64,000 nucleotides of DNA from assembly GCA_027483605.1 (NCBI GenBank), contig JAIXUE010000047.1:1-64000 (forward strand), written 5' to 3'. Shown here in pieces: positions 51,575-60,187 of the stretch. Below the pieces are notes generated by a model, which was given only the letters and a program-made list of their open reading frames with translations, had not been told where the DNA came from and searched no databases. Each line of letters opens with the position of its first letter. The stretch's first letter is position 1. The stretch is from Cryomorphaceae bacterium (GTDB lineage: Bacteria > Bacteroidota > Bacteroidia > Flavobacteriales_D > Crocinitomicaceae). The translations under genes were made by a program, and so were the position numbers.

Positions 51575-53416
51575 CTATGGTAAGCGGGGCTTGATGGTTT
51601 GCTTACTACAGCGGTTTTGCAACAGACTGTTCATATAAAACTGATACAATGCGCTCATTCTTTGGCTCACATCGGCTTGTTCCTTTGTGTAATTACGCTG
51701 TACACTTGGTGTCCAGGCGATTGGCAGCAAATTGGTGCCATTGTAAATAAAAGAAATCAAGTTGCCGTTATCGTAAACCATTTTTTGACTTTGCACGTGC
51801 TCAAAACAAGAGGACCCCAATTGAAAAGGCGCCTTATCTAAACCCAACAGATCGAGTAAAGTTGGCATGATATCAATTTGCTGAAAAACAACCCCCTTTG
51901 CCGGTTTTGGCAATGCAAGCGATGGATGATAAAATGCTATCGGAATGCGGTAACGCCAATCTAGCGTTTGATATTGGCGCTGTCGGGTTGGTCCTACATG
52001 ATCTGCCGTAATCACAAATAAAGTGTTTTGAAACCAAGCTTCCTTTTGATAGCGCTTGAAAAAATGACGCAGCGCATCGTCTGTGTAGGCAATAGTTTTA
52101 CATAAGGGTTCTGGACCTTTTTTATACTTGTTCTGATAAGCAACAGGTAGTTTGTAGGGGTGGTGAGAACTCAGTGTAAAGATACTACTGAAAAATGGTT
52201 GCTTGACCCGACCAAGCTCCTGGCCAAAATAGTGCAGCATATGGTGGTCCCAGACACCCCAATTGCCATCAAAATGCGCCTGATTGGGATAAGACTCTAA
52301 GCCCTTATAGGTGTCAATGCCAATGGCGCGGGTGAAACTCTTGAAACTCATAGAACCCTCCTTTGCGCCGTGGTAAAACGATGTTTGATAACCTTTTTCT
52401 TTGAGTATCTGCGGCAAGCTGTTGAGCTGATTGCTACAGTATGGTGAAAGAATATAAGATTCTGGAAGCCAAGAAGGCATGCCTGCCAAAATAGCTGGAA
52501 CAGCATCCATGGAAGTACGACCGTTGGCAATGGCGTAATCAAAAAACAAGCCTTTTTGGACCAAAGAATCGAGAAAAGGGCTATGAGACTGCGGGCTATT
52601 TGGCCCCGCATAATTGGTTCCAAAACTTTCTAAAATCAAAACAACAACATTGGTGTTTGGAGCTAAAGTAGCGTGCGCTTGCTTGTTTTTGGGCGGCAAG
52701 AGCTTTTTCATTGCCTGATTTGAATGAATCGACAACAGATTGCTCGAACCTTCATCCGTAGTTTTGAGCACAGTAAAAGCGGTGTTTAAAACAATTGGGG
52801 CGTGTTCAAGACTGCTCAAGGCCGTTGCATCTACAATGCCAATTGGACGCAGCTGCACTCCTCCTCTACTAAGTACAATAACAATCAGCAACAAAATGAG
52901 ATAACGCAAGCCACCTTTTTTGGATTGTCTATCAGAATAAAGTATTTGAAAAGGAGCAATTTGGCGCCAGAGCAAATAAATCAATCCCGTAAAAACGAGG
53001 GGCAACCACCAAAACTCGAGCAAAAATTCTCCGGCTAAAGAACTGGTTTCTGTACCGGACAGCAAGTGCAAAAAATAACTGAAGCCAGAACGTTTTTGGG
53101 TGTAAGAAAAATAGGCGATGTCCCAACTATTGAGCACTAACAAAAGCAAGCCAATCAAGAACAAGTAAATTTTAATCAAAACTTGAAGGACCTTTTTACT
53201 CTTACTTCCCAATTTGGAGCTCAGTGGATTGAGCAGAACAAACAAGGGTAAACTGAGTAGCGCCAGCGTTACTGCGTCAAAATAACAGCCAATAAAAAAA
53301 TGCTGCAAATAGATGTGCTTAAAGAACGCTGCATTTTGCAGCGCAAAAGCAACACGTAAAATACTCATGCTTAGCAATAAAGCAAGAAAAAACTTAAAGA
53401 TTGGCTTGACTATCAA
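51575..53416 (-). CDS. LTA synthase/sulfatase-family membrane phosphotransferase
   Basis: 613 residues. Five hydrophobic segments in residues 1-190 precede a large extracytoplasmic alkaline-phosphatase-superfamily domain: NVVVLILESFG, FDYAIANGRTSMDAVPAIL (Thr as likely nucleophile), YHGAKEGSMSF, FFSSIFTLSSHHPY and FVITADHVGP. In Gram-negative bacteria such proteins add phosphoglycerol or phosphoethanolamine to envelope glycans or lipids. The start is a TTG at 53416, 5 bases after the E1 stop; the first ATG (53368) would shorten TM1. Co-transcribed with the E1 gene. Confidence 0.87.
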   Translation of the reverse strand: MIVKPIFKFFLALLLSMSILRVAFALQNAAFFKHIYLQHFFIGCYFDAVTLALLSLPLFVLLNPLSSKLGSKSKKVLQVLIKIYLFLIGLLLLVLNSWDIAYFSYTQKRSGFSYFLHLLSGTETSSLAGEFLLEFWWLPLVFTGLIYLLWRQIAPFQILYSDRQSKKGGLRYLILLLIVIVLSRGGVQLRPIGIVDATALSSLEHAPIVLNTAFTVLKTTDEGSSNLLSIHSNQAMKKLLPPKNKQAHATLAPNTNVVVLILESFGTNYAGPNSPQSHSPFLDSLVQKGLFFDYAIANGRTSMDAVPAILAGMPSWLPESYILSPYCSNQLNSLPQILKEKGYQTSFYHGAKEGSMSFKSFTRAIGIDTYKGLESYPNQAHFDGNWGVWDHHMLHYFGQELGRVKQPFFSSIFTLSSHHPYKLPVAYQNKYKKGPEPLCKTIAYTDDALRHFFKRYQKEAWFQNTLFVITADHVGPTRQRQYQTLDWRYRIPIAFYHPSLALPKPAKGVVFQQIDIMPTLLDLLGLDKAPFQLGSSCFEHVQSQKMVYDNGNLISFIYNGTNLLPIAWTPSVQRNYTKEQADVSQRMSALYQFYMNSLLQNRCSKQTIKPRLP

Positions 53417-53421
53417 TTGTT

Positions 53422-55416
53422 TTAGTATGCCAAAAGTTTGTCAATTGTAGCAAGCAATCTGCTGCTCGCTAAGAATTGCTGTTCAAGATCAGCGGCAAAA
53501 GGAACAGGCGTATCTAAAGAGGCTACTCGCAATACAGGTGCGTCGAGCTGCTCAAAACAGTGTTCGTTGACCAACGCAACTATTTCTCCACCAATACCCG
53601 CCGTTAGGGTGTCTTCGTGCAAGACCAATACGCGGCCTGTTTTGTTTGCTGCAGCCACAACTGCTTCTATATCTAGCGGAAGTAAGGTGCGTAAGTCGAG
53701 GATTTCAAAGGTGTTTGTTGGCCGCTGTGCCGCAGCATCTAGTGCCCAATGCACACCTAAACCGTAAGTAATGATGGTGAGGTCTTGCCCCTCTTGAACA
53801 ATGGCCCCTTTGCCGATTGGCGTATTGTAATACCCAGCAGGTACTTCACCTTTTAAACTTCTGTACAGGTATTTGTGCTCAAAATAGATTACGGGGTTCG
53901 GATCTTCAAATGCAGCGAGCAAAAGCCCTTTGGCATCATGCGGATTGGATGGGTATACTACTTTTAAGCCAGGTGTTTTGACAAACCAGGCTTCGTTGCT
54001 TTGCGAATGAAAAGGTCCAGCTGCAGTGCCGGCTCCAGTAGGCATGCGCACCACTACGTCCGCATTTTGACCCCAGCGCCAATGCAACTTTGCCAAGTTG
54101 TTGACGATTTGATTGAACCCTACGCTGACAAAATCAGCAAATTGCATTTCGACCATTGCTTTCATGCCTGAAATGCTCAAGCCTAAGCCAGCACCAATGA
54201 TTGCGGATTCACAGAGTGGTGTATTGCGCACGCGGTCTTTGCCAAAGGTTGTTACGAATCCCTCAGTGACCTTAAAGGCTCCACCATATTCGGCAATATC
54301 TTGCCCCATGAGCACTAACTCGGGATGCTGTTGCATTGCGACTCGCAAACCATCTTGAATGGCGTCAATAAAACGAACTTCTGTTGCGGATTCAGTTGGT
54401 GCTACAAGTTTAAAATGATGCGGTGCGTAGACGTCGTTGAGTTCTTCTGAGAGGTCGGGGATAATTTTTGGTGCGGCATTAGCTAAGTCAAACGCATGCT
54501 GAATCTCCTCTTTGAATTGGTGTTTGATGCTTTCAATGGCTTGCGCATCGAGTATACCTTCTTGAAGTAAATAGGTTTCGAAGTTGCTGACGGGATCTTT
54601 GGGCTCCCATTCTGCCTGCAAGCCTTCTGGATAATATTTAGTACCTGACGCCTCTTCGTGACCACGCATGCGAAAGGTCATGAGTTCTAAAATGAAGGGT
54701 CTTGGATTTTCTTGAATTTGGGCGCGAATTTGACGCACGGTTTCAATAACAGCTAAGATGTTGTTGCCATCTACTTGAATGGCATCCATTCCATAACCTA
54801 TTCCTTTATCGATAAATTGCTTGCAGCGAAATTGTTCCGAAGATGGTGTACTCAGGCCCCAACAGTTGTTTTCAATGGCAAAAATAACTGGCAGCTGCCA
54901 AACAGCCGCTACGTTGAGCGCCTCGTGAAAATCACCCTCTGACGCACCACCATCACCTGAGAAAACTAGCGTAACATCTTGATTTTTGCGCACTTTAGAA
55001 GCAAGTGCTATGCCATCGGCTATACCCAGCTGCGGACCAAGATGAGAGATCATGCCTACCAATTTGTGGTCTTGGGTGCCAAAATGAAAACTGCGGTCGC
55101 GGCCTTTGGTGTAGCCATCGGCTTTACCTTGAAACTGGGAAAACAAGCGCTGTAAAGGAATTTGACGAGTTGTGAAAACGCCTAAGTTGCGGTGCATAGG
55201 CAAAATGTACTCGTGCTCGGCCATTGCATAAGCACAGCCGACAGAAACAGCCTCTTGTCCCCAACCCGAAAACCACTTGGTGATTTTACCCTGTCGGAGT
55301 AAAATAAGCATCTTCTCCTCGATGAGTCGAGGCAATATCAAATGTTTGTAAATGGAGGTGAGTTCTTCGGTGGAGAAGGAATGTTGTTGGTAATTGATGG
55401 GGGCTTGATCTGGCAT
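53422..55416 (-). CDS. 2-oxoacid dehydrogenase E1, fused alpha and beta subunits (branched-chain type)
   Basis: 664 residues. The alpha half (about 1-330) has the thiamine diphosphate motif FSGDGGASEGDFHEALNVAAVWQLPVIFAIENNCWG. The beta half (about 345-664) contains MGQDIAEYGGAFKVTEGF, PLCESAIIGAGLGLS, RMPTGAGTAAGPFHSQSNEAWF and VLVLHEDTLTAGIGGEI. Fusion of alpha and beta is common in Bacteroidota. It decarboxylates branched-chain 2-oxoacids to feed iso- and anteiso-fatty acid synthesis, together with E2 and E3 encoded elsewhere. Three-base gap to the lipoprotein gene upstream. Confidence 0.92.
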   Translation of the reverse strand: MPDQAPINYQQHSFSTEELTSIYKHLILPRLIEEKMLILLRQGKITKWFSGWGQEAVSVGCAYAMAEHEYILPMHRNLGVFTTRQIPLQRLFSQFQGKADGYTKGRDRSFHFGTQDHKLVGMISHLGPQLGIADGIALASKVRKNQDVTLVFSGDGGASEGDFHEALNVAAVWQLPVIFAIENNCWGLSTPSSEQFRCKQFIDKGIGYGMDAIQVDGNNILAVIETVRQIRAQIQENPRPFILELMTFRMRGHEEASGTKYYPEGLQAEWEPKDPVSNFETYLLQEGILDAQAIESIKHQFKEEIQHAFDLANAAPKIIPDLSEELNDVYAPHHFKLVAPTESATEVRFIDAIQDGLRVAMQQHPELVLMGQDIAEYGGAFKVTEGFVTTFGKDRVRNTPLCESAIIGAGLGLSISGMKAMVEMQFADFVSVGFNQIVNNLAKLHWRWGQNADVVVRMPTGAGTAAGPFHSQSNEAWFVKTPGLKVVYPSNPHDAKGLLLAAFEDPNPVIYFEHKYLYRSLKGEVPAGYYNTPIGKGAIVQEGQDLTIITYGLGVHWALDAAAQRPTNTFEILDLRTLLPLDIEAVVAAANKTGRVLVLHEDTLTAGIGGEIVALVNEHCFEQLDAPVLRVASLDTPVPFAADLEQQFLASSRLLATIDKLLAY

Positions 55417-55419
55417 TGA

Positions 55420-55968
55420 TTATACTTTTAAACCGCGGACAACGCGTTCTTTGCGTTTGGTACGCTCTAGTTTTTTCTTCATTACTAATAGATGTGCTGC
55501 ACGAGGCGCTCCTCTTGTTAGGTCGACTTTATACTCATTGCCTCCGTAGCTGATGCGTGCACCACCTTGTGCGGTCCAATCTGCATCTAGGTAATAACGT
55601 CGGATACTTGCACCATCTGTTTTGGTCGCAAAAGGTATGGCACGCTGATCTCCGGTTTCAAAACGGACAAGAATTTGACCGGCATCGCCGAAGTTTTCAA
55701 AAATACAGCGTGTTCCGGCTGGAATAACGACCGATTCGGATTGCGAATTCGAACTTGAAACTAGCGCACCGTTTTGAGTGGTGAGCTCGCTTGATTGCTT
55801 ATTTACTTGATTGAGAATAATCGTGTGAGAGGTGTAAAATTGGACTTGACGGAGTTTTTCTTCGTTATCTAAACTGAATTCGTCGCGAATGGCTGTAGTG
55901 TACGGGATTTTAGTTCCACAAGATGCAGTGAGCGCCGCGAGCAGGATAAAGAGTGCGAATTGTTTCAT
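55420..55968 (-). CDS. Hypothetical lipoprotein upstream of the E1 gene
   Basis: 182 residues with a lipobox (LFILLAALTASC, Cys16). The mature part starts GTKIPYTTAIRDEFSLDNEEKLRQVQFYTSHTI, a pattern seen in small Bacteroidota lipoproteins without assigned function, and ends in a Lys/Arg-rich tail. It has its own TAATTTTG promoter box and probably carries transcription into the E1 gene three bases downstream. Confidence 0.75.
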   Translation of the reverse strand: MKQFALFILLAALTASCGTKIPYTTAIRDEFSLDNEEKLRQVQFYTSHTIILNQVNKQSSELTTQNGALVSSSNSQSESVVIPAGTRCIFENFGDAGQILVRFETGDQRAIPFATKTDGASIRRYYLDADWTAQGGARISYGGNEYKVDLTRGAPRAAHLLVMKKKLERTKRKERVVRGLKV

Positions 55969-55974
55969 AGTTGT

Positions 55975-55992
55975 TAAATTTGTTCAAAATTA
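55975..55992. promoter_or_regulatory. Overlapping divergent -7 boxes
   Basis: Plus strand TAAATTTG at 55975-55982 points to the gene at 56002; minus strand TAATTTTG at 55985-55992 points to the gene ending at 55968. Both match TAnnTTTG and lie back to back in a 33-base gap, so predicted start points are about five bases apart. Confidence 0.5.
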
Positions 55993-56001
55993 ATTAAAAA
56001 G

Positions 56002-56637
56002 ATGCGTGCTTTGACAAAACTACCAGGCTATCTTTTGGCGCTTTTTTGCTTGTATCATGTAGCCTGTACCAACGAGCAGCCTAAAAGGACCATTTCTCTA
56101 GATGAAATCAGAGCGCAATCGGCACCAAAAAAAGTCCAAAAGACAAAAAAAAGCCAAGCAGACACACTGCAGCGCCTGATCAATTTTTATACCAATGATT
56201 CTAGTCAATTGGCAATTGCGCGTATCTTTCTCGACAGCATCAATGAAACTCATTTTCTAGACCGGTTCACACCAATGATTCAACGCTTTCAATTGAAAGA
56301 CTCCAGTCAGCAACACTACGCATACCAACGTTGGATTTTCAAAGATTCAAGCAGCTGTACGGAAGCCTTTTACAACTGGCTGGACCAAGCGGGTAAAAAC
56401 AAATCAAGTGTTGGCCTCAAAACAGGTCAGATTTGGTCTTTGAACAATGCATTTTTCATGATTGGAAAAAAAGAAATCATCTCGCTTTCGAGTACCGAAC
56501 CTATTTCCTTTAAAAATTGGGTGAAATGGTACACCGGGACCCCTGATTTTCAAGGCTTTTGCTACATCTGTTATGCCAAACCGAAGAAAAAAACCATTTG
56601 GATGAACTATACGAACAACAAATTAATGACATTATGA
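56002..56637 (+). CDS. Hypothetical lipoprotein
   Basis: 211 residues with lipobox (LLALFCLYHVAC, Cys22). After a basic linker (PKKVQKTKKSQAD) the chain is mixed alpha/beta with two cysteines and no recognised domain. Its stop overlaps the start of the next gene by 4 bases (ATGA), which suggests the two small proteins are made together. Confidence 0.7.
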   Translation: MRALTKLPGYLLALFCLYHVACTNEQPKRTISLDEIRAQSAPKKVQKTKKSQADTLQRLINFYTNDSSQLAIARIFLDSINETHFLDRFTPMIQRFQLKDSSQQHYAYQRWIFKDSSSCTEAFYNWLDQAGKNKSSVGLKTGQIWSLNNAFFMIGKKEIISLSSTEPISFKNWVKWYTGTPDFQGFCYICYAKPKKKTIWMNYTNNKLMTL

Positions 56638-56963
56638 ATTTGGTCAATCGCGGATTTATCTTTGTCAAGGCAAAGCCGGCTTTTATTAAATGGGCTCAAC
56701 AAATTGACCCTGAATTACTGATCGATGAACAGGCTGAGGGAAGTGTTTACCTCATTGAAGAAGAATTTTGGGACGACGAACTCATTTTGAAAAATTATGC
56801 CAAAAAAATAGCCAGTCATGAATTCAGTTGCATCTCCGAAGACCAAGCGCAATGGTTAAAATGGAGCACCTTAGCAGACTTTGAAGCAATTTTTGAAATC
56901 GAAATAGGTTGTACGTGTATTGACTTAAGGGAGCAAGTGCTCACAAAAGAACCCTTTGAGTAA
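56634..56963 (+). CDS. Conserved hypothetical protein, small acidic
   Basis: 109 residues from the ATG at 56634; the longer ORF from 56559 would overlap the lipoprotein gene by 79 bases. The start MNLVNRGFIFVKAKPAFIKWAQ and the stretch YLIEEEFWDDELILKNYAKKI resemble a small cytoplasmic family I have seen in Bacteroidota but cannot name. No signal or membrane segment. Ends one base from the convergent CYTH gene. Confidence 0.75.
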   Translation: MNLVNRGFIFVKAKPAFIKWAQQIDPELLIDEQAEGSVYLIEEEFWDDELILKNYAKKIASHEFSCISEDQAQWLKWSTLADFEAIFEIEIGCTCIDLREQVLTKEPFE

Positions 56964-56964
56964 A

Positions 56965-57414
56965 CTAGAGACGATCAATCAAATTAGAGTTGATGTAAGC
57001 TGGATCAAAAGTTACTTCTTGCCCCAACCAATCAGGCTTCTCAAAATACTGCTCTTCATCGGATAATTCGAGTTCTGCTACGAGCAAGCCTTCTAGCGCA
57101 CCATGAAATACATCGAGCTCCCAGGTGTCTGAACCATTTTGGATATAATAGCGTGTTTTGTGCAAGCAAGGAAGATTGGCCTCCTTGATGATATCATTGG
57201 CTTCGTCTTGCGGTATTTCATATTCAAACTCACTTCTTGTGAGACCTGTACCTAACTTTATTGTAAACAAAGCCATATTGTCTGTAACGCGAATGCGCAC
57301 TGAGCGGTCACTCCCTCTGAGCAAATAGGCTTGCTTTAACTCGCGCTGACCTATGCATTTTGCTTGTTTCCAAGACTCGTTGGCGACCAGAAACTTCCGT
57401 TCAATTTCTTTCAA
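56965..57414 (-). CDS. CYTH-domain phosphatase/cyclase-like protein
   Basis: 149 residues. The N-terminal EIERKFLV is the ExExK signature of CYTH (triphosphate tunnel) enzymes; further charged strands are SVRIRVTDN, TIKLGTG, EFEYEIP, KTRYYI, WELDVFHG and LLVAELEL. Such enzymes hydrolyse triphosphates (inorganic or thiamine) or act as class IV adenylate cyclases. Start is TTG at 57414: an in-frame TGA lies two codons upstream and no ATG precedes the signature. Confidence 0.9.
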   Translation of the reverse strand: MKEIERKFLVANESWKQAKCIGQRELKQAYLLRGSDRSVRIRVTDNMALFTIKLGTGLTRSEFEYEIPQDEANDIIKEANLPCLHKTRYYIQNGSDTWELDVFHGALEGLLVAELELSDEEQYFEKPDWLGQEVTFDPAYINSNLIDRL

Positions 57415-57497
57415 GATTCATTTTTTTGCATTATTTTTACCCCGCATGCAACTTCTAAGAGTTGTCTTGCGTCACTACACAAAACTAATCTTTCTAT

Positions 57498-57899
57498 ATG
57501 AAACTACGCATTACTTTTTTCAGCTTGCTTTTAGGTAGCGGCTCTTTATTTGCTCAAAAATCTATTGATCAAGCGGGCGTGAAAATTACAACAGCTCCTT
57601 TGCACTGTGACATCCCTTCAGAGGGATATCAAGCCGATCTTATTGCCCTCACTATTACCAATACCACAGGTGAAGTGAAAACAGTTTCTTACAGTTTCGA
57701 ACTGTACTACGATAACAACTGTGCAACATGCGGTCACGACGAATACCTATACACCCAAACATTGCAGCCAAATCAAACCCTACAAGGTGTGTGCTTGGAT
57801 CGCAACAACATGGGGCTCACTATCTTTGACCACATGCCAGCTCACCTCACCAAAACCCAACTCACCGACTTCAACATCAAAAGTGTGACGGTTCAGTAA
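57498..57899 (+). CDS. Small secreted hypothetical protein
   Basis: 133 residues with a signal peptide (ITFFSLLLGSGSLFAQ). The mature part is beta-rich with five cysteines including CATCGHDE, which could be a disulfide or metal-binding knuckle. The pattern LIALTITNTTGEVKTVSYSFELYYDN suggests an immunoglobulin-like fold. It lies 20 bases before the T9SS type B gene. Confidence 0.7.
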   Translation: MKLRITFFSLLLGSGSLFAQKSIDQAGVKITTAPLHCDIPSEGYQADLIALTITNTTGEVKTVSYSFELYYDNNCATCGHDEYLYTQTLQPNQTLQGVCLDRNNMGLTIFDHMPAHLTKTQLTDFNIKSVTVQ

Positions 57900-57919
57900 A
57901 ACAACTATTCTCTACTACC

Positions 57920-60166
57920 ATGAAATTTAAGCATTTAATCGCAGCTCTTGCGATGACCCTTGGGCTTGTACAACAAATGCAAGCACAATGTACGGTTCAA
58001 GCCATTGCACAAGATACCATTGTTCCGTGTAACGGATCCACCACACTAAGTGTAAACGGCAGCGGAACGAGCGTTGTGGCATTTGGTGAAAACTTCAATG
58101 CTGGCCAGCCCGTCGGTTGGGACTTCTCACAAGTTGTCACTATCGCCAACAACACCTGTGGCGTTCCTTCACTTGACGGTTCAGACTTCATGTGGATGGG
58201 TAACCAATCTGTGGCGCCTCGCGTCATGGCTACAGTCCCGCTCGATGTCTCTGCTGGAGGTACGGTCTGCTTTGAAATGCGTTATGCCATACAAGCTCAA
58301 GCCTCGCCTTGCGAAGGCCCCGATTTAGCGAGCGAAGGTGTTTACTTACAATATTCCATCGACAACGGCGCCACCTGGACCACCATGAACTATTGGAGCC
58401 CTAACGGCGGCTATGATTCATACATGACTTCCTGGAACAACTACTGCGAAAACATTCCTGTTGCGGCCCAAACAGCGACGACCAAATTCCGCTGGACCCA
58501 GCTTGCCGTATCCGGAGCTCCTTTTGACCACTGGGGGCTAGACAACATCGCTATTTCTGCCACCGTTCCCAACTACACCATCACTTGGCTCCACGATAAC
58601 TACTCCTACCCTTCAGGAGTTTACACTGGAAACAATCCAACACCTGTAGCACCAACTGGTACCACAAGCTACATTGTCATGATGACCGACAGCATCAATG
58701 TTTGTTACGACACCATTACACTTACTATTTCCTATCCACAAATTGACAGCGTGCTCGAAAACAACCCAACTTGTGGTAGCAGCAACGGTAGTTTGGTGGC
58801 AAGTAGTTCTGGAGGCGCTGGCGGCTATACCTATAGCATTAACAACGGCCAAAACTTTCAAGCGAGCGGCACATTCAATGACCTCGGCATTAACAATTAC
58901 ACAGTCATTCTAGTAGACCAAAATAACTGTTCAGACACAGTGCAAGCTGCTTTAATTGGTGTGGACTCCGTTGAAATCACTAACATGGTAGTCACCACCA
59001 CCACCTGTGGCCTAGACAACGGGATCATCGACCTCACAATCGTTGGCGGCACACCCAATTATCAGTACAGTCTGACTAACGGGTCTACCTTCTCAGCGAC
59101 CCCAGTTTTCAACAACCTCGTTCCCGGAACTTACCAAGTATACGTAGAAGACGTCAATGGTTGTTTTGACACCACAACAGCAACAATTTACCCATCAACC
59201 AACCCGCTTTTGGGCCAAACAACAAGTACCCTCGAGTTTTGTAGCTTACAAGATGGTAGCATCAGCACCAGCGCTACGCTCGGCGTCGCACCGTATGTTT
59301 TTGTTTTGCATCAAGGCCCAACACTAGTTGGAACCAACCCATCCGGAAACTTCAATAACCTACAATCAGGAAGTTATTGGGTAACTGTAATTGATCAAAT
59401 AGGTTGTGCAGACAGTACCCTAATTGTTGTGGACAGCATACCTGCTCCGATTTCACCAATGGTAGACACCGTTTTGTGTAACCTTACACTTCAAGTTTTT
59501 GGGGTGCTATCTTATACAGGGAGCAATTGGTCAGCTAACTCTGCCGACATCACATTTAGTAATGCCTCTGGGCAAAACCCGCTCATTACTGCTGATGCCT
59601 CAGGTATTTATTTGATCAATCTTCAAGACACCGTTTGTAATTTCAACGAAACATTTACGCTTACTTTTGTTGCGGACCCATATACCGCAATCATCGACAC
59701 CACACTATGTATCGGAGAAACAGCCACACTTGCCGCCGTACAACAGCCGCAAAACGTGAGCTACCTTTGGAGCACAGGTGCCACTACCCCAACTATCCAA
59801 GTGACTACACCGGGCAACTACCTGATTTCCACTACAAACATGTGTGGTACCGTAATCGACACGGCCAGTATCGATTTCTACTTCTGTGATATCGAGCTGC
59901 CAAACGTCTTTACACCTAATGGCGACAACAACAACGATTACTTCCAAATGTTGTTTTATGGAGGTCTTAGTACCTTTGAATGCATCATTGTGAACCGTTG
60001 GGGCAATACCGTACGTGAATTTACAGACCCTGCTTTCCAATGGGATGGCACCGACGAAAAGGGTGATCCAATGGAAGAAGGCGTTTATTTTTATGTTGCC
60101 CGTACCGTTACAAATGGTGGCGATGAAATTGAAAAACACGGCCTCGTACACCTCGTAAGAGAATAG
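57920..60166 (+). CDS. T9SS type B cargo: reelin-like domain plus SprB-type repeats
   Basis: 748 residues with a signal peptide (KHLIAALAMTLGLVQQMQAQ). Residues about 50-220 (VVAFGENFNAGQ, GVYLQYSIDNGATWTTM, FRWTQLAVSG, HWGLDNIAIS) resemble a reelin subrepeat. Three to four SprB-like repeats follow (CGSSNGSLVASSSGGAGGYTYSINNG). The C-terminus (LPNVFTPNGDNNNDYF to VNRWGNTV to DPMEEGVYFYVARTV) is the gliding-motility-associated/type B sorting domain. Likely a large surface adhesin; no gliding genes adjoin. Confidence 0.88.
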   Translation: MKFKHLIAALAMTLGLVQQMQAQCTVQAIAQDTIVPCNGSTTLSVNGSGTSVVAFGENFNAGQPVGWDFSQVVTIANNTCGVPSLDGSDFMWMGNQSVAPRVMATVPLDVSAGGTVCFEMRYAIQAQASPCEGPDLASEGVYLQYSIDNGATWTTMNYWSPNGGYDSYMTSWNNYCENIPVAAQTATTKFRWTQLAVSGAPFDHWGLDNIAISATVPNYTITWLHDNYSYPSGVYTGNNPTPVAPTGTTSYIVMMTDSINVCYDTITLTISYPQIDSVLENNPTCGSSNGSLVASSSGGAGGYTYSINNGQNFQASGTFNDLGINNYTVILVDQNNCSDTVQAALIGVDSVEITNMVVTTTTCGLDNGIIDLTIVGGTPNYQYSLTNGSTFSATPVFNNLVPGTYQVYVEDVNGCFDTTTATIYPSTNPLLGQTTSTLEFCSLQDGSISTSATLGVAPYVFVLHQGPTLVGTNPSGNFNNLQSGSYWVTVIDQIGCADSTLIVVDSIPAPISPMVDTVLCNLTLQVFGVLSYTGSNWSANSADITFSNASGQNPLITADASGIYLINLQDTVCNFNETFTLTFVADPYTAIIDTTLCIGETATLAAVQQPQNVSYLWSTGATTPTIQVTTPGNYLISTTNMCGTVIDTASIDFYFCDIELPNVFTPNGDNNNDYFQMLFYGGLSTFECIIVNRWGNTVREFTDPAFQWDGTDEKGDPMEEGVYFYVARTVTNGGDEIEKHGLVHLVRE

Positions 60167-60176
60167 CATTAATTGC

Positions 60177-60184
60177 TATCTTTG
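60177..60184 (+). promoter_or_regulatory. -7 box directly before the sugar dehydratase start
   Basis: TATCTTTG matches exactly and is followed by TGT and the GTG start at 60188. A transcript starting at the usual distance would begin at or next to the start codon. Confidence 0.55.
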
Positions 60185-60187
60185 TGT

